From Cognatundibacterium squillarum (GTDB lineage Bacteria; Pseudomonadota; Gammaproteobacteria; Burkholderiales; Burkholderiaceae_D), in the NCBI RefSeq assembly GCF_014652435.1, contig NZ_BMYU01000001.1:868001-932000 (forward strand): a stretch of DNA of 64,000 nt, written 5' to 3'. Under the pieces are notes generated by a model. It ran no database searches. It was given only the letters and a program-made list of their open reading frames with translations, and was not told the origin of the DNA. The stretch's first letter is position 1; each line of letters starts with the position of its first letter. Below, piece by piece: positions 15,154 to 26,143 of this stretch. The position numbers and the translations under genes were made by a program.

Positions 15154-16155
15154 TTACTCTTTGTGATACGAGGTGACCAGCTCAACTTCATTGCGGGAGC
15201 CGAGGAATACGGCAACGCGCTGATGCAGTGCAGTCGGCTGAATGTCCAGAATGCGTTCTTTGCCGTTGGTTGCCATGCCGCCAGCCTGTTCCACGATCAT
15301 CGCCATCGGGTTGGCTTCGTACATCAGACGCAGCTTGCCGGCTTTTTCCGGTTCACGCAGATCGGCCGGATACATGAAGATGCCGCCGCGGTTCAGAATG
15401 CGGTGTACGTCAGCCACCATGGAAGCGATCCAGCGCATATTGAAGTCTTTGCCGCGTGGGCCGGTTTTGCCAGCCAGCATTTCATCCACATAGCGTGTGA
15501 CCGGCGGATACCAGTGACGGCTGTTGGAAGCATTGATCGCAAATTCTTTGGTGTCTGCCGGAATTTGCACATTGCTTTGTGTCAGTACCCAGGAACCCAT
15601 TTCGCGATCCAGTGTGAAGCAGTTCACGCCGTTACCGGTGGTCAGCACCAGCACGGTTTGCGGACCATACACAGCGTAACCGGCAGCAACCTGTTTCGTA
15701 CCCGGTTGCAGGAAATCCTGTTCGGTCGGCGTGCTCATGCCTTCCGGTGCTTTCAGTACCGAGAAAATTGTACCGATCGACACGTTGACGTCGATGTTGC
15801 TGGAGCCATCCAGCGGATCGAACATCAGCAGGTATTCGCCGCGCGGATAACGGTTAGGAATCGGATGGATGGTTTCCATTTCTTCCGATGCCATCGCCGC
15901 CAGATGGCCGCCCCATTCGTTGGCTTCCAGCAGAATTTCGTTGGAAATAATATCCAGCTTCTTCTGTACTTCACCCTGTACGTTTTCCGAGCCGGCGGTA
16001 CCGAGCACTTCGCCCAGCGCACCTTTACCAACCGCATGGCTGATGGTTTTGCAGGCGCGCGCCACCACTTCGATCAGCAGACGCAATTCAGCAGGGATAG
16101 AATTGTTTTGTCTTTGTTGCTCTACCAGAAACTGGGTCAGACTTACACGTTTCAT
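15154..16155 (-). CDS. fbp: Fructose-1,6-bisphosphatase, class I
   Basis: Gluconeogenic enzyme hydrolysing fructose 1,6-bisphosphate to fructose 6-phosphate in the cytoplasm. 333 residues, normal for class I. Visible motifs: [34 protein letters not shown], and the metal/phosphate site [27 protein letters not shown]-terminal block [29 protein letters not shown] (broken by position, about residues 256-285) and EQAGGMA follow. GGAG precedes the ATG by 6 bases. It starts 20 bases after the pepN stop codon, so pepN and fbp form an operon. Confidence 0.97.
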   Translation of the reverse strand: MKRVSLTQFLVEQQRQNNSIPAELRLLIEVVARACKTISHAVGKGALGEVLGTAGSENVQGEVQKKLDIISNEILLEANEWGGHLAAMASEEMETIHPIPNRYPRGEYLLMFDPLDGSSNIDVNVSIGTIFSVLKAPEGMSTPTEQDFLQPGTKQVAAGYAVYGPQTVLVLTTGNGVNCFTLDREMGSWVLTQSNVQIPADTKEFAINASNSRHWYPPVTRYVDEMLAGKTGPRGKDFNMRWIASMVADVHRILNRGGIFMYPADLREPEKAGKLRLMYEANPMAMIVEQAGGMATNGKERILDIQPTALHQRVAVFLGSRNEVELVTSYHKE

Positions 16156-16175
16156 AATAACTCCGTTTATAAAAT

Positions 16176-18851
16176 TTATTCAGCCGCCAGCGCTTTGGTC
16201 ACGACTTCTGCGACGTCTTTCGACAATTTTTTCGTACCAGCTACTTTTTCCAGCGCCGCTTTCATCTTTTGCTGTAATGCCGGGCTGTATTTTTTCCAGC
16301 GATCCATACTGCGTGCCAGGCGCGCGGCAACCTGCGGATTGATCTTGTTCAGCGCAATCACCAGTTCGGCCCACAGTGCGTAACCGCTGCCATCCGGCGC
16401 ATGGAATTGCGAAGGATTGGCATTGCAGAAGCTGAAGGTCAGACTGCGTGCACGGTTAGGATTATTCAGCGTGAACGCCGGATGCTGCATCAGTTCGCGT
16501 ACTCTGGCGACATCGGTGGTTTCTGCCACGGCTTGCAACATAAACCATTTGTCCACCACCAGCGCTTCTTTCGCGAACTTCTTGTAGAACTGCGCCAGCG
16601 CTTTATCCGCCGCTTTTTTCAGTTTCGGATCGCCTTTGAAATTCACCAGTGCATGCAGGGCTGCGAGGCGATCGGTCATATTTTCCGCTTCGTCGAACTG
16701 CGTCAGTGCCAGTTCAAATGTTGCCTGCTGCGGCCAGTCCGCCAGATACGACAGGGCCAGATTTTTCAGCGCCCGCTTCGCTGCCGGTTCCGCATCCGGA
16801 CTGTAGGCGCCCGGTGTCAGATTGTTTTCGTACGCCGTCAGCAAGTCGCCGCGCAACGCATCGCTGATCGCTGCACGTGCATACTGACGTGCGGTATGAA
16901 TTGCCTGCGGATCGACTTCGTCAAACTCTTCGGCAATCACCAGTTCTGACGGCAGGGTCAGCACCAGTTCACGGAAGGCCGGATCCAGTGTTGTATCGTT
17001 CAGAGTATTACGCAATGCTTCGAGGAACATTTCATCCAGCGCCAGCGCTTCACCGGCCTGTACTGCTTGCGTCAGTTTCACCAGACGGCGGGTTGCCAGT
17101 CGCTGACCGGCTTCCCAGCGGTTAAACGGATCGCTGTCGTGCGCCAGCAGATGCGCCAGTTGCGCATCGGAATAATCAAAGTGCAGCACGACCGGCGCAG
17201 AGAAATTGCGCAGCAGCGATGGTACAGGTTCTTCCGCAACATCACGGAAGACGAAAGTCTGGCTCGCTTCGGTCAGTTCCAGCACCACGCTGGTCTGACC
17301 AGCCTGTGCGCCATCGGTATGCAAAGGCAGATCACGACCATCCGCACCCAGCAAGCCCACCGTCACCGGAATATGGAAAGGCAGTTTTTCAGCCTGACCC
17401 GGTGTCGCCGGACAGGATTGTGTCAGTGTCAGCGCGTAGGTTTTTTCGTCAGCGTTGTACACGGCGCTGGCATGGACACGCGGTGTGCCTGCCTGGCTGT
17501 ACCAACGTTCAAACTGCGTCAGATCACGTCCGCCTGCGTCGGCCATCGCCGCACGGAAGTCATCACACTCCACAGCCTGACCATCATGGCGTGCAAAGTA
17601 CAGGTCCATGCCTTTGCGGAAACCGTCGTGGCCCAGCAAGGTGTAATACATGCGCACCACTTCCGAACCTTTTTCGTAAATGGTGACGGTGTAGAAATTA
17701 TTGATTTCAACAAAGGAATCAGGACGCACAGGATGCGCCATCGGGCCGGCATCTTCAGAGAACTGTACCTGACGCAGCACGCGCACATCTTCAATCCGCT
17801 TCACCGCACGACCGGTCGCCGTACCCACCAGATCCGCCGAGAATTCCTGATCACGGAAAACGGTTAAGCCTTCTTTCAGCGACAACTGGAACCAGTCGCG
17901 GCAAGTGACGCGGTTACCGGTCCAGTTATGGAAATATTCGTGACCAACCACAGATTCGATACCGGCGTAATCGATATCGGTGGCAATGCTAGGATTCGCC
18001 AGTACGTACTTGGTATTGAAAATATTCAGGCCTTTGTTTTCCATCGCGCCCATGTTGAAGTCGCCGGTGGCAACAATCATAAAGCGATCCAGATCCAGTT
18101 CCAGCCCGAAACGTTCTTCATCCCAGCGTATGCTCTTCTTCAGAGATTGCATTGCGTGGTCAGTTTTATCCAGATTGCCCGGCTCCACCCACACTTGCAG
18201 CAATGCATCACGGCCATCCTGCAAACGGAAAGTTTCTTCCTGACACACCAGCTTACCGGCGACGATTGCGAACAGATACGATGGTTTGAAGAACGGGTCT
18301 TCCCATTTCGCATAGTGACGACCATCACCCAGATCACCTTCTTCGATCAGATTGCCATTGGACAACAGTACAGGAAACGCTTTCTTATCTGCGCGCAGCA
18401 GCACGGTGTACTTCGCCATCACATCCGGACGATCCGGGAACCAGGTAATACGGCGGAAACCTTCTGCTTCGCACTGCGTAATCAGATTACCTGCGGATGC
18501 ATACAGGCCGGACAAGGCGGTATTTTTTACCGGCTGAATCAGGGTTTCAATTTCCAGCACCACGTCGTCCGGCGCATCCGGAATACGCATGGTTTCACCC
18601 TGAATACTGTATTGCGATTTTTTCAGGTTCACACCGTTCAGGCGCAATTGCAGGGTTTTCAGGCCGTCACCAAACAGCACGATATCTTTTTCCGTGCTGT
18701 CCGGATTGCGGCGCAGGGTCATCCGTGTCGCCACATAAGTCTGTTCGAGGCCGAGATCCAGCCCCATTTCCACGGTATCCACCCAGAAGCCGGGTGCTAC
18801 ATAATCTTTACGGTAAATTGCCTGAGGTGCAGAAAGGTTGTCGTTTCGCAT
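16176..18851 (-). CDS. pepN: Aminopeptidase N (M1 family)
   Basis: Zinc metallo-aminopeptidase that removes N-terminal residues from peptides in the cytoplasm. 891 residues, close to the ~870 of E. coli PepN. The exopeptidase motif GAMEN is at about 268-272, the zinc motif HEYFH at about 304-308 in [17 protein letters not shown], and the third zinc ligand in SLKEGLTVF. The DUF3458-type central region and long helical C-terminal domain are both present, so the protein looks complete. The ATG at 18851 (MRNDNLS) was chosen; a TTG two codons upstream gives no benefit. It is followed by fbp after 20 bases. Confidence 0.96.
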   Translation of the reverse strand: MRNDNLSAPQAIYRKDYVAPGFWVDTVEMGLDLGLEQTYVATRMTLRRNPDSTEKDIVLFGDGLKTLQLRLNGVNLKKSQYSIQGETMRIPDAPDDVVLEIETLIQPVKNTALSGLYASAGNLITQCEAEGFRRITWFPDRPDVMAKYTVLLRADKKAFPVLLSNGNLIEEGDLGDGRHYAKWEDPFFKPSYLFAIVAGKLVCQEETFRLQDGRDALLQVWVEPGNLDKTDHAMQSLKKSIRWDEERFGLELDLDRFMIVATGDFNMGAMENKGLNIFNTKYVLANPSIATDIDYAGIESVVGHEYFHNWTGNRVTCRDWFQLSLKEGLTVFRDQEFSADLVGTATGRAVKRIEDVRVLRQVQFSEDAGPMAHPVRPDSFVEINNFYTVTIYEKGSEVVRMYYTLLGHDGFRKGMDLYFARHDGQAVECDDFRAAMADAGGRDLTQFERWYSQAGTPRVHASAVYNADEKTYALTLTQSCPATPGQAEKLPFHIPVTVGLLGADGRDLPLHTDGAQAGQTSVVLELTEASQTFVFRDVAEEPVPSLLRNFSAPVVLHFDYSDAQLAHLLAHDSDPFNRWEAGQRLATRRLVKLTQAVQAGEALALDEMFLEALRNTLNDTTLDPAFRELVLTLPSELVIAEEFDEVDPQAIHTARQYARAAISDALRGDLLTAYENNLTPGAYSPDAEPAAKRALKNLALSYLADWPQQATFELALTQFDEAENMTDRLAALHALVNFKGDPKLKKAADKALAQFYKKFAKEALVVDKWFMLQAVAETTDVARVRELMQHPAFTLNNPNRARSLTFSFCNANPSQFHAPDGSGYALWAELVIALNKINPQVAARLARSMDRWKKYSPALQQKMKAALEKVAGTKKLSKDVAEVVTKALAAE

Positions 18852-19163
18852 ATGCAAGCTGTCTCTTCAGTCAGAAATCGGATGGACGCCGTATTTACAG
18901 CGCAAACCAGCATTGTAGCAATGGCTACAGAAATTCCGGAAAATACCCGCTGAAAATTCAGCGGAAACAATGAAAATTCGGTGAATTTGCGCACGCGCAT
19001 GACGGATGCAGGTTTTGTTCCGCTGCGTTACAGTTCGAAACGGAAAGTCAGGCAATTCGATTTACACTACACGTATGATTGTCCGGACAACATCGCCCGC
19101 AGTCCATCGGCAGCAAAGCATTGCTGCCACCCGCTTTCTTTGAGTTATTGCAGGAGAATGATC
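18852..19163. other. Divergent intergenic region with two dyads
   Basis: Lies between pepN (minus) and the DUF4136 lipoprotein (plus). It contains TGTAGC (18914-18919) / GCTACA (18924-18929) and CCGCTGA (18947-18953) / TCAGCGG (18958-18964), both possible operators or leader hairpins. No gene is seen. Confidence 0.5.
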
Positions 19164-19787
19164 ATGAGTAAACTTGTCAGAATATTGTGCCTCAGTGCGA
19201 TTACTTTACTGATGTCAGCCTGTGCGACGACGTTTTCCGGGCAGGTCAGCAGTTTCCATGAATGGCAGGCACAAACCTCCAGAGTGTATGTGGTAGAACG
19301 CGCACCGGATCAGGAAAACAATCCTGAGTACAAAGTATACGAAGAGCAGTTGCGCAGGCAGCTGGGTATTTCCGGATTTCAGGAAGCCGATGCACAGCAC
19401 CCCGCCGCGATTAAAGTCAGCATGGCCTATGCAAGCAATATCGCAGAACTGCAGGTGAGCAGCTTACATCCGGCTTTGTATGATCCGGTCTGGCGCCTGC
19501 ATTTCCGGCGCGGTTTGTATTACGGGCCTTACTGGTATCCGTATCCGCCACTGTTTCCATCCGATCTCAGCGTAAAGCGGAACTACCTGCACCAGTTGGA
19601 GCTGCGTTTCAGCGAGGTGCAAAGTGGCAAACGCCTTGCCGATATCAAGGTCAGTACCGAACAACTGAATCCCGCCATTTCCATGTTTATGCCGGATTTG
19701 CTGGCACTTGCGCTGCAGGACTTCCCGCAGCCGAACGGCAGCACCCGTGTGATTGAATTACAAAAGACCACAAAAGAAGCGAAGTAA
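19164..19787 (+). CDS. DUF4136 domain lipoprotein
   Basis: 207-residue predicted envelope lipoprotein. The signal ends in the lipobox LMSAC with C20. The body fits the DUF4136 pattern: an early FHEWQAQTSRVYVVERAPDQ segment, YEEQLRRQLGISGFQEA, AIKVSMAYA, a Tyr/Pro/Trp-rich loop (YYGPYWYPYPP), then LELRFSEVQSGKRLADIKVST and a C-terminal helix. Function is unknown. The ATG at 19164 is preceded by CAGGAG at 7 bases; an overlapping ATG at 19158 is too close to the ribosome-binding site. It is a single gene with a strong bidirectional terminator after it. Confidence 0.8.
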   Translation: MSKLVRILCLSAITLLMSACATTFSGQVSSFHEWQAQTSRVYVVERAPDQENNPEYKVYEEQLRRQLGISGFQEADAQHPAAIKVSMAYASNIAELQVSSLHPALYDPVWRLHFRRGLYYGPYWYPYPPLFPSDLSVKRNYLHQLELRFSEVQSGKRLADIKVSTEQLNPAISMFMPDLLALALQDFPQPNGSTRVIELQKTTKEAK

Positions 19788-19869
19788 GTAAGCGATGGAA
19801 GCAAACGGTTTGCTGCGTTGGCGTCTCTGAAGGCGACAAAGTCAGACTGCAGATTTGGGCTCAGATAAA

Positions 19870-19906
19870 AAGGGAGGCACCCGTCAGAGTGCCTCCCTTG
19901 TTTTTT
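19870..19906. terminator. Bidirectional terminator between convergent genes
   Basis: AAGGGAGGCAC (19870-19880) pairs perfectly with GTGCCTCCCTT (19889-19899). TTTTTT follows on the plus strand and TTTTT on the minus strand. Confidence 0.92.
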
Positions 19907-19942
19907 CATCGTCTTGCAGTTGCAACGCAAAGCCATCACCCA

Positions 19943-22078
19943 TCAGAGTGGCGGATCACGCAAGGCTTCGACCAGCGCGCGGTCAACCACAGAATGGGCT
20001 GCGACTTTCACCGCTTCACCACAACGGAATTTCTCGGTCAGCTCGTCAGCCGACACTGAGAAGGAATCATGTCCCTGACGGCTGCTGAAGATGTAACGCG
20101 TGCGCTTAGGACTGATCCATGCCAGACGATAACGCGTTGTTACATCAGCCTGATTGGTAAAATCCACCCAGACGCCGGATTCCAGCGCATCGACCATGGT
20201 TTCCCATTCATCGCTTTCTTTCGGCACATGATCCTGTGCCTGACGATTCAGGCGTTTTTCGCTGGCGCGCTGGGCAATATTCACCGCAATTTCCAGCTGG
20301 CGACGCGGCGATAATTCCAGCGGCGCACGTGCGATTGCGGCATGACGCTCTGCCAGTTTGGAAAAGAAAATCACCCGTTCCGGCTCATCCCATTTAATCG
20401 CATTCAGCCATGCGTTCAGCAGCGTCAGCATCGCCGGCAGTTTACTGACCAGTTCCTTGCGCTCCTCCGCGCTGTTTTTCGGTTTCAGACTCCAGATCAG
20501 ATCATCCATCGTCTTCAGCGCGTTTTCCAGTGCGTTCGGCTTTTCTTCTTTGACGTTGTGCGCAATCGTCAGAATACGTATCCACTGCGTGCGCAAAAAC
20601 TCTTCCAGAAAACCTGCCACCTCACCGGTTTCCACGCGAATTGCCACATCATTCTCGGCGAACTCACGCGCCAGCCGCATTTTCTCCTGCTTCAGCGCTT
20701 CCTGCACCGGCTCGGAAATTGCAGTTGTTGCCTGCTTTTCCTCCTCACGCAGGAAGTTTTCCAGATCGGCGACCACATCAGAAAACAAATCAATTTGCAA
20801 ATCAAATTCCTGCTGCACCCGCTCGACCACGCCTTCAATCATCTGATACAGCGGATCTTCTGCGCTGGCATCGTTTCCGAGTAATACGGATGACTTCGCC
20901 AGCGTATCAATCAGGACACGCGCCGGATGGCTGTCGCGGAAAAAGAAATCCTTATCCATCAGCGCAACCTTCAGCGTCGGTATCTGCAGCTGGCCAATCA
21001 GATTTTTTATTTCTGCGGGAATATGCGGGTCGTTGAACACATAGTCAAAAATACGGGCAAGTAATTCGATCGTATTCTGATCGATATGTGTGAGTTCGCT
21101 CTGGCGATGGCGGGAAATTTCACGCAAATGCATGCCGCTTGCCACACCATCGGGCGTGCCGGCATTACGCTGAATACTGGTCAGATAATCGAAGAACTGG
21201 CGGTCTACGGTGATCGTTTCCATACCATCACCCGATCCACCCCACGACTCAGCACCGCTGAATCCCGGCAAGGATGCATTTTCCTTGCGTGCATTCTGAT
21301 CCGAAAAGATATTCCGCAGCTTATGTTCCAGATAAGGATCAGATGCTTCCAGATCTTCGCGCCGGGTGAATACCATGCGTTTTTTGGTCTGGCGCTTGGC
21401 ACCTTCAATATCAACAACAATTCCGCGTTCGACGAATGCGTCATTCAAACCCTGATACACCGGATTCAGTTGCAGAAAGATCTCTGGCTGCAGCAAACGT
21501 AAAATCAGCGGCAGACTGTCTTTGCTGTTGCTGTCAAATTCCTGCCAGGCATCCAGCACAGCATGGACAAAAATTTCAGGCCGGAAAGGATTCTGCGAAA
21601 CGGCGATCGGCGTACGGCGCAACACATGGCCAATACGGATATTCAGCCCGACCAGCTGATCTGCGTTATTCAGTTCCAGCGACTTGCACAGGTTTGAAGT
21701 CAGGATTTTGTTTTCCATTTCTTCAAACGGCACCAGTGACATATCCTGCAGATTACCCTGCTCACCCAGCCGCTTGCGTGTATTCATCACGCCGATTTCT
21801 TTACTGAGTGCGCTGTTCAGATGACTCGCTGCGAGCCGGTAAAAGCTGCTGTGATTGCGTTTTAACAACTGATAGGTTTGAAAGCTGCTGGTCGCTTCGT
21901 CGGGTCGCACATTCTGATCGGCGACTTTAAACAGTGCCTGTGTCAGACGCGATGCAAATGCCTCCAGCTGTGACGAAATCAGATTGACCGCAACCGGCAC
22001 CATTGCCTGCAGCATCTGCACTCTCGGTGCTCCGGACGGATCATGTTGTCTTTGCGGATTGACCGGCAGTGTATCCAT
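19943..22078 (-). CDS. DUF1631 family protein
   Basis: Large cytoplasmic protein of 711 residues, mostly helical and without signal peptide or membrane segment. The arrangement matches the DUF1631 family as I know it: an N-terminal helical region (VPVAVNLISSQLEAFASRLTQAL...), a central block with RIFDYVFNDPHIPAEIKNLIG and LQIPTLKVALMDKDFFFRDSHPARVLIDTLA, and a C-terminal beta-rich domain (GVWVDFTNQADVTTRYRLAW, RYIFSSRQG). That last domain looks like a degenerate PilZ-type barrel but lacks a clear c-di-GMP RxxxR motif. Function is unknown. It is a single minus-strand gene facing the DUF4136 gene. The upstream region is a gene-poor kilobase. Confidence 0.85.
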   Translation of the reverse strand: MDTLPVNPQRQHDPSGAPRVQMLQAMVPVAVNLISSQLEAFASRLTQALFKVADQNVRPDEATSSFQTYQLLKRNHSSFYRLAASHLNSALSKEIGVMNTRKRLGEQGNLQDMSLVPFEEMENKILTSNLCKSLELNNADQLVGLNIRIGHVLRRTPIAVSQNPFRPEIFVHAVLDAWQEFDSNSKDSLPLILRLLQPEIFLQLNPVYQGLNDAFVERGIVVDIEGAKRQTKKRMVFTRREDLEASDPYLEHKLRNIFSDQNARKENASLPGFSGAESWGGSGDGMETITVDRQFFDYLTSIQRNAGTPDGVASGMHLREISRHRQSELTHIDQNTIELLARIFDYVFNDPHIPAEIKNLIGQLQIPTLKVALMDKDFFFRDSHPARVLIDTLAKSSVLLGNDASAEDPLYQMIEGVVERVQQEFDLQIDLFSDVVADLENFLREEEKQATTAISEPVQEALKQEKMRLAREFAENDVAIRVETGEVAGFLEEFLRTQWIRILTIAHNVKEEKPNALENALKTMDDLIWSLKPKNSAEERKELVSKLPAMLTLLNAWLNAIKWDEPERVIFFSKLAERHAAIARAPLELSPRRQLEIAVNIAQRASEKRLNRQAQDHVPKESDEWETMVDALESGVWVDFTNQADVTTRYRLAWISPKRTRYIFSSRQGHDSFSVSADELTEKFRCGEAVKVAAHSVVDRALVEALRDPPL

Positions 22079-22750
22079 AAATTTCTGTTCTGTCTGAATC
22101 TGTTATCTTTACAGCATACGGAGATCGGATCTCCGGAAAACTCCGCCACCGGCTACAACCTCACTGGTTTTGCAGCGCCCATCATTTGTAAGCAAGGATC
22201 ACACCGCAACTTCCGGCAATTTAATGCTTCATTCCCGCAGTTGACATGTTAATTAAGTCAGTATCCTGACTGTCAAGCGCTTTGCGCTTTTCGGTTATCT
22301 CAAAAGCGGAAGGATGACGAGACAGATCAGACAAGACCGAGGGCTTTTCGCACTCTCTGCTTTTACTACATTTGGATGCCTTGCATGATAAAGAAGTACA
22401 TCAGGCCTGCCATCCGTTATTTCCCTTATATTTTTCCGACCAGCGGTACTTGATCAGATGCTGCGTTTCACACCTTTTTCGCGCAAATCACTCCCGGACA
22501 ACTTGCATTGAACATTGGCAGACTGCTGATGCAGAAATATGCACAGCATAATCGATCGCAGCCAGTGGTGGCAGGCTTAGTACTCAATCAGCAACCAAAT
22601 TTGTGTACGGCACAACAGCACATCGCTGGAACAAGCAGCAACCATAACAAAAGAACAAATAACGCTGGCACCGCAATTATTTTCCACATGGAAAAATTAT
22701 AACAATTTCTTACAAAGTCCCGACGGATTTTTCAAATTACCTGAAAAACA
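22079..22750. other. Gene-poor region upstream of the DUF1631 gene
   Basis: About 670 bases with no convincing open frame. Composition turns AT-rich after 22600. A small dyad AAGCGC-TTT-GCGCTT lies at 22275-22289. It may contain promoters for the DUF1631 gene and for an unannotated RNA, but I see no clear signal for either. Confidence 0.5.
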
Positions 22751-23011
22751 ATGACTCAGAAAGCAATTATTCTTTCTACAATGGAGAGACTCCTACTAAA
22801 CCAACAACATTACCAATCCGTCATGTACAGCCCAAGCCTGCAATTCTCAATATTCAGAAAAAAAACTGCCCGCGAAGAAGTCAGCGTCACTGAATCAGGT
22901 GACATGACTACCTCGAAACCAATGAAATCTGCGTTTGCGAGCGACAAAAATACGCCGCTTTCGGACATTTTTGCACGACTAAGCAGGATGAATTCTGCAC
23001 AGGAAAGCTGA
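22751..23011 (+). CDS. Small hypothetical protein (doubtful)
   Basis: Possible 86-residue protein in the gene-poor stretch before yebC. It has no signal peptide or membrane segment. The C-terminal part NTPLSDIFARLSRM is amphipathic and looks protein-like, but I recognise no family. Several in-frame ATG codons exist and none has a good ribosome-binding site; codon use is less biased than in the neighbours. The frame could be chance, or only its last 60 residues could be real. About 160 bases separate it from yebC. Confidence 0.3.
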   Translation: MTQKAIILSTMERLLLNQQHYQSVMYSPSLQFSIFRKKTAREEVSVTESGDMTTSKPMKSAFASDKNTPLSDIFARLSRMNSAQES

Positions 23012-23113
23012 CAGCAGGAAATATGAGCTGCATCAATCACATCCCTGCCATCCCGGAACTGGCTTACCCGGGGTGCCTGTATGGTAAAATGATGGTTTAT
23101 CTTCCAACCTGAC

Positions 23114-23152
23114 AGGCAGTCAGAGTTTCTTCCTGAATCCGGCCGACTGCCT
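23114..23152 (+). promoter_or_regulatory. Inverted repeat in the yebC leader
   Basis: AGGCAGTC (23114-23121) is mirrored exactly by GACTGCCT (23145-23152), ending 18 bases before the yebC ATG. A TAAAAT that could be a -10 element lies upstream near 23089-23094. The role is unknown. Confidence 0.4.
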
Positions 23153-23170
23153 CCATAAGAAAGACACATC

Positions 23171-23896
23171 ATGGCAGGACATAGTAAGTGGGCCAATATT
23201 AAGCACAAAAAAGCTGCGGCAGATGCAAAGCGCGGCAAAATCTGGACACGCCTGATTAAAGAAATCACCGTTGCGGCCCGTATGGGTGGTGACGACGTGA
23301 ATTCCAATCCGCGTCTGCGACTGGCTGTTGAAAAAGCAGCAGATGCCAACATGCCGAAAGATAACGTCGCACGCGCTATTCAGCGCGGCGCCGGCACCGC
23401 TGAAGGCGTAAACTACGAAGAAGTCCGTTACGAAGGCTACGGCATTGCCGGTGCAGCGATCATCGTTGACTGTCTGACTGATAACCGTACCCGTACCGTG
23501 GCGGAAGTGCGTCACGCATTCAATAAATACGGCGGCAACATGGGAACCGAAGGTTCCGTTGCCTTCATGTTCAAGCACTGCGGACAACTGATGTTCGCTC
23601 CGGGCACCAATGAAGATGCCCTGATGGAAGCAGCACTCGAAGCCGGCGCAGATGACATCATCACCGATGATGAAGGAGGCATCGAAGTTCTGTGTGAACC
23701 GTACTCTTTATCCGAAGTGCGCGCCCGTCTGGAACAGGCAGGCTTCAAACCGGAAGTGGCAGAAGTGCTGATGAAGCCTTCCACTGAAACCGTGTTCACC
23801 GGTGAAGATGCCCAGAAAATGCAAAAGCTGCTGGATGCGATCGAAAATCTGGACGATGTTCAGGAAGTATTTACTAACGCCATTATTGAAGAATAA
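23171..23896 (+). CDS. yebC: YebC/PmpR family protein (TACO1 family)
   Basis: Cytoplasmic protein of 241 residues, standard length. The family hallmark [22 protein letters not shown] starts the protein, followed by [21 protein letters not shown], the [23 protein letters not shown] strand block and NLGG-like [14 protein letters not shown]. The family has been described as transcriptional regulators, and more recently as translation factors easing ribosome stalling, so either description may be met. It is followed after one base by purD, so the two genes are translationally close and cotranscribed. Confidence 0.97.
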   Translation: MAGHSKWANIKHKKAAADAKRGKIWTRLIKEITVAARMGGDDVNSNPRLRLAVEKAADANMPKDNVARAIQRGAGTAEGVNYEEVRYEGYGIAGAAIIVDCLTDNRTRTVAEVRHAFNKYGGNMGTEGSVAFMFKHCGQLMFAPGTNEDALMEAALEAGADDIITDDEGGIEVLCEPYSLSEVRARLEQAGFKPEVAEVLMKPSTETVFTGEDAQKMQKLLDAIENLDDVQEVFTNAIIEE

Positions 23897-23897
23897 T

Positions 23898-25172
23898 ATG
23901 AAAATTCTCGTCGTCGGCTCTGGTGGCCGTGAACACGCACTGGCGTGGAAACTGGCGCAGTCTGAACGTGTGCAAACCGTTTATGTTGCTCCGGGTAATG
24001 GCGGTACCGCTAAAGATCATCGTCTGAGCAATGTACCCTTATCTGATCCGGCTGCGCTGGCAGACTTTGCGGAAAAAGAAGGTGTTGCACTGACCGTCGT
24101 TGGCCCTGAAGTACCGCTGGCGGCTGGCATTGTGAACATTTTCCGTGACCGTGATCTGAAAATTTTCGGCCCTACCCGTGAAGCAGCCCAACTGGAAAGT
24201 TCCAAGGACTTTGCCAAAGCGTTCATGAAGCGCCACAAAATCCCGACAGCTGAATACCAGACATTTTCTGATCTGGCTGCTGCGCATGATTACATCAATG
24301 CCAAGGGCGCTCCTATCGTGATCAAGGCAGACGGCCTGGCTGCGGGTAAAGGTGTTGTCGTCGCGATGACACTGGAAGAAGCGCATGCTGCGATCGATAT
24401 GATGCTGGCAGATAACAAACTCGGCGACGCCGGTGCGCGCGTTGTGATTGAAGAATTTCTGGCAGGCGAAGAAGCCAGCTTTATCGTGATGGTAGACGGT
24501 AAAAACATTCTGGCGCTGGCAACCAGTCAGGATCATAAGCGTTTGCTGGATAACGACGAAGGCCCGAATACCGGCGGTATGGGCGCTTACTCGCCTGCGC
24601 CTATCGTGACACCGCAGCTGCATGCACGTATCATGCGCGAAATTATCGTACCGACCGTACAAGGCATGGCAAAAGACGGCATCGTCTTCACCGGTTTCCT
24701 GTATGCGGGTCTGATGATTGACGATCAGGGCAATCCGAAAACGCTGGAATTCAACTGCCGCATGGGTGATCCTGAAACCCAGCCTATCATGGCGCGTCTG
24801 AAGAGCGATCTGGTACAAGTCATGGAGCACGCGGTCAACGGTACGCTGGATACAGTGGAACTGGAATGGGATCGCCGTACCGCAATGGGTGTTGTAATGG
24901 CAGCCCATGGCTACCCGGACAGCCCGCGTAAAGGCGACAAAATTACCGGTATTCCGGCTGAAGCCGCCGACGCTGTGGTGTTTCACGCTGGTACCACTGA
25001 ACAGGATGGTGCAACCGTGACCAGCGGTGGCCGTGTTCTGTGCGTGGTCGGTCTGGGCGATACCGTCAAACTGGCACAAAAACATGCTTACGATGTGGTT
25101 GAGAAAATCAACTTTTCAGGCATGCAATACCGCCGCGATATCGGCTGGCGCGCACTGAACCGCAAACACTGA
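23898..25172 (+). CDS. purD: Phosphoribosylamine--glycine ligase (GARS)
   Basis: Second step of purine synthesis: joins glycine to 5-phosphoribosylamine using ATP. 424 residues, normal. N-terminal KILVVGSGGREHALAWKLAQS, then the ATP-grasp region with PIVIKADGLAAGKGVVVA and VVIEEFLAGEEASF, and LEFNCRMGDPETQ for metal binding; all catalytic blocks are intact. The true start is the ATG one base after the yebC stop codon; the frame extends upstream into yebC without homology. A terminator follows before hemF. Confidence 0.97.
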   Translation: MKILVVGSGGREHALAWKLAQSERVQTVYVAPGNGGTAKDHRLSNVPLSDPAALADFAEKEGVALTVVGPEVPLAAGIVNIFRDRDLKIFGPTREAAQLESSKDFAKAFMKRHKIPTAEYQTFSDLAAAHDYINAKGAPIVIKADGLAAGKGVVVAMTLEEAHAAIDMMLADNKLGDAGARVVIEEFLAGEEASFIVMVDGKNILALATSQDHKRLLDNDEGPNTGGMGAYSPAPIVTPQLHARIMREIIVPTVQGMAKDGIVFTGFLYAGLMIDDQGNPKTLEFNCRMGDPETQPIMARLKSDLVQVMEHAVNGTLDTVELEWDRRTAMGVVMAAHGYPDSPRKGDKITGIPAEAADAVVFHAGTTEQDGATVTSGGRVLCVVGLGDTVKLAQKHAYDVVEKINFSGMQYRRDIGWRALNRKH

Positions 25173-25195
25173 TCTGTTACAAGATTCTGCCATAT

Positions 25196-25230
25196 GTGGG
25201 TTGGATGCACTCCAGCCCACATTGTTTTTT
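25196..25230 (+). terminator. Terminator after purD
   Basis: GTGGGTTGGA (25196-25205) pairs with TCCAGCCCAC (25211-25220), one G-T pair, followed by ATTGTTTTTT. It ends 13 bases before hemF and could attenuate read-through. Confidence 0.75.
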
Positions 25231-25243
25231 ATGAGATGCTGAC

Positions 25244-26143
25244 ATGGTGAATACCGAAGCTGTCAAAACCTATTTACTGGATCTGCAGGCACGCATCATT
25301 GCTGCGCTGGAGCAACTGGATGGTAAAGCCTTCCTGACCGACAGCTGGCAGCGTACTGAAGGTGGCGGCGGCATTACCCGTCTGGTAGAAGAAGGTAATG
25401 TGTTTGAACGCGGCGGCGTGAATTTTTCACACGTCAAAGGCAGTACCTTGCCGCCATCCGCTGCTGCAAACCGGCCTGATGTGGCCGGTCAGCCGTGGGA
25501 AGCAATGGGCGTATCGCTGGTGCTGCATCCGCGCAATCCGTATGTGCCAACGGTGCATATGAACGTACGTTTTTTCAGTACCTGTGATGCGCAGGGCAAT
25601 CCGGTCTGGTGGTTTGGCGGTGGCATGGACCTGACACCGTATTATGGCTTCGAGGAAGATGCCGTACATTTTCACCGCACCTGCCGTGATGCATTAACGC
25701 CATTTGGCGAAGACCTGTATCCTCGCTTCAAAAAATGGTGCGACAACTATTTTTACCTGAAACACCGTCAGGAAGCGCGCGGCATCGGCGGCGTGTTTTT
25801 TGATGATTTCAATGAAGTCAGCTTTGAACACAGCTTTGCGATGATGCGTTCTGTCGGCGACAGCTTCATTCCGGCGTATGTGCCGGTTGCTGACCGCCGT
25901 CAGGCGATCGCTTATGGCGAACGTGAGCGCGACTTCCAGGCGTATCGTCGTGGTCGCTATGTCGAATTTAATCTGGTATTTGACCGCGGCACGCATTTTG
26001 GCCTGCAATCGGGCGGACGGACAGAATCTATCCTGATGTCGATGCCACCTGTCGTAAAATGGCGGTATCAGTGGCATCCGGAAGACGGCACGCCGGAAGC
26101 ACGTTTATGGACAGACTTCCTGCCACACCGTGAGTGGGTCTGA
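25244..26143 (+). CDS. hemF: Oxygen-dependent coproporphyrinogen III oxidase
   Basis: Haem synthesis: converts coproporphyrinogen III to protoporphyrinogen IX using O2. 299 residues, standard for HemF. Conserved blocks: [23 protein letters not shown] (about residues 40-62), [71 protein letters not shown] (about 243-267) and a [13 protein letters not shown] ending. Its stop overlaps the nadD start as TGATG, so the two are translationally coupled. The gene requires oxygen; an anaerobic HemN is not in this window. Confidence 0.97.
   Translation: MVNTEAVKTYLLDLQARIIAALEQLDGKAFLTDSWQRTEGGGGITRLVEEGNVFERGGVNFSHVKGSTLPPSAAANRPDVAGQPWEAMGVSLVLHPRNPYVPTVHMNVRFFSTCDAQGNPVWWFGGGMDLTPYYGFEEDAVHFHRTCRDALTPFGEDLYPRFKKWCDNYFYLKHRQEARGIGGVFFDDFNEVSFEHSFAMMRSVGDSFIPAYVPVADRRQAIAYGERERDFQAYRRGRYVEFNLVFDRGTHFGLQSGGRTESILMSMPPVVKWRYQWHPEDGTPEARLWTDFLPHREWV

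Noticed and set aside
22810-23352. 180-codon minus-strand frame overlapping the start of yebC
   Set aside because: It overlaps the highly conserved YebC N-terminus on the opposite strand and has no recognised motif or ribosome-binding site.
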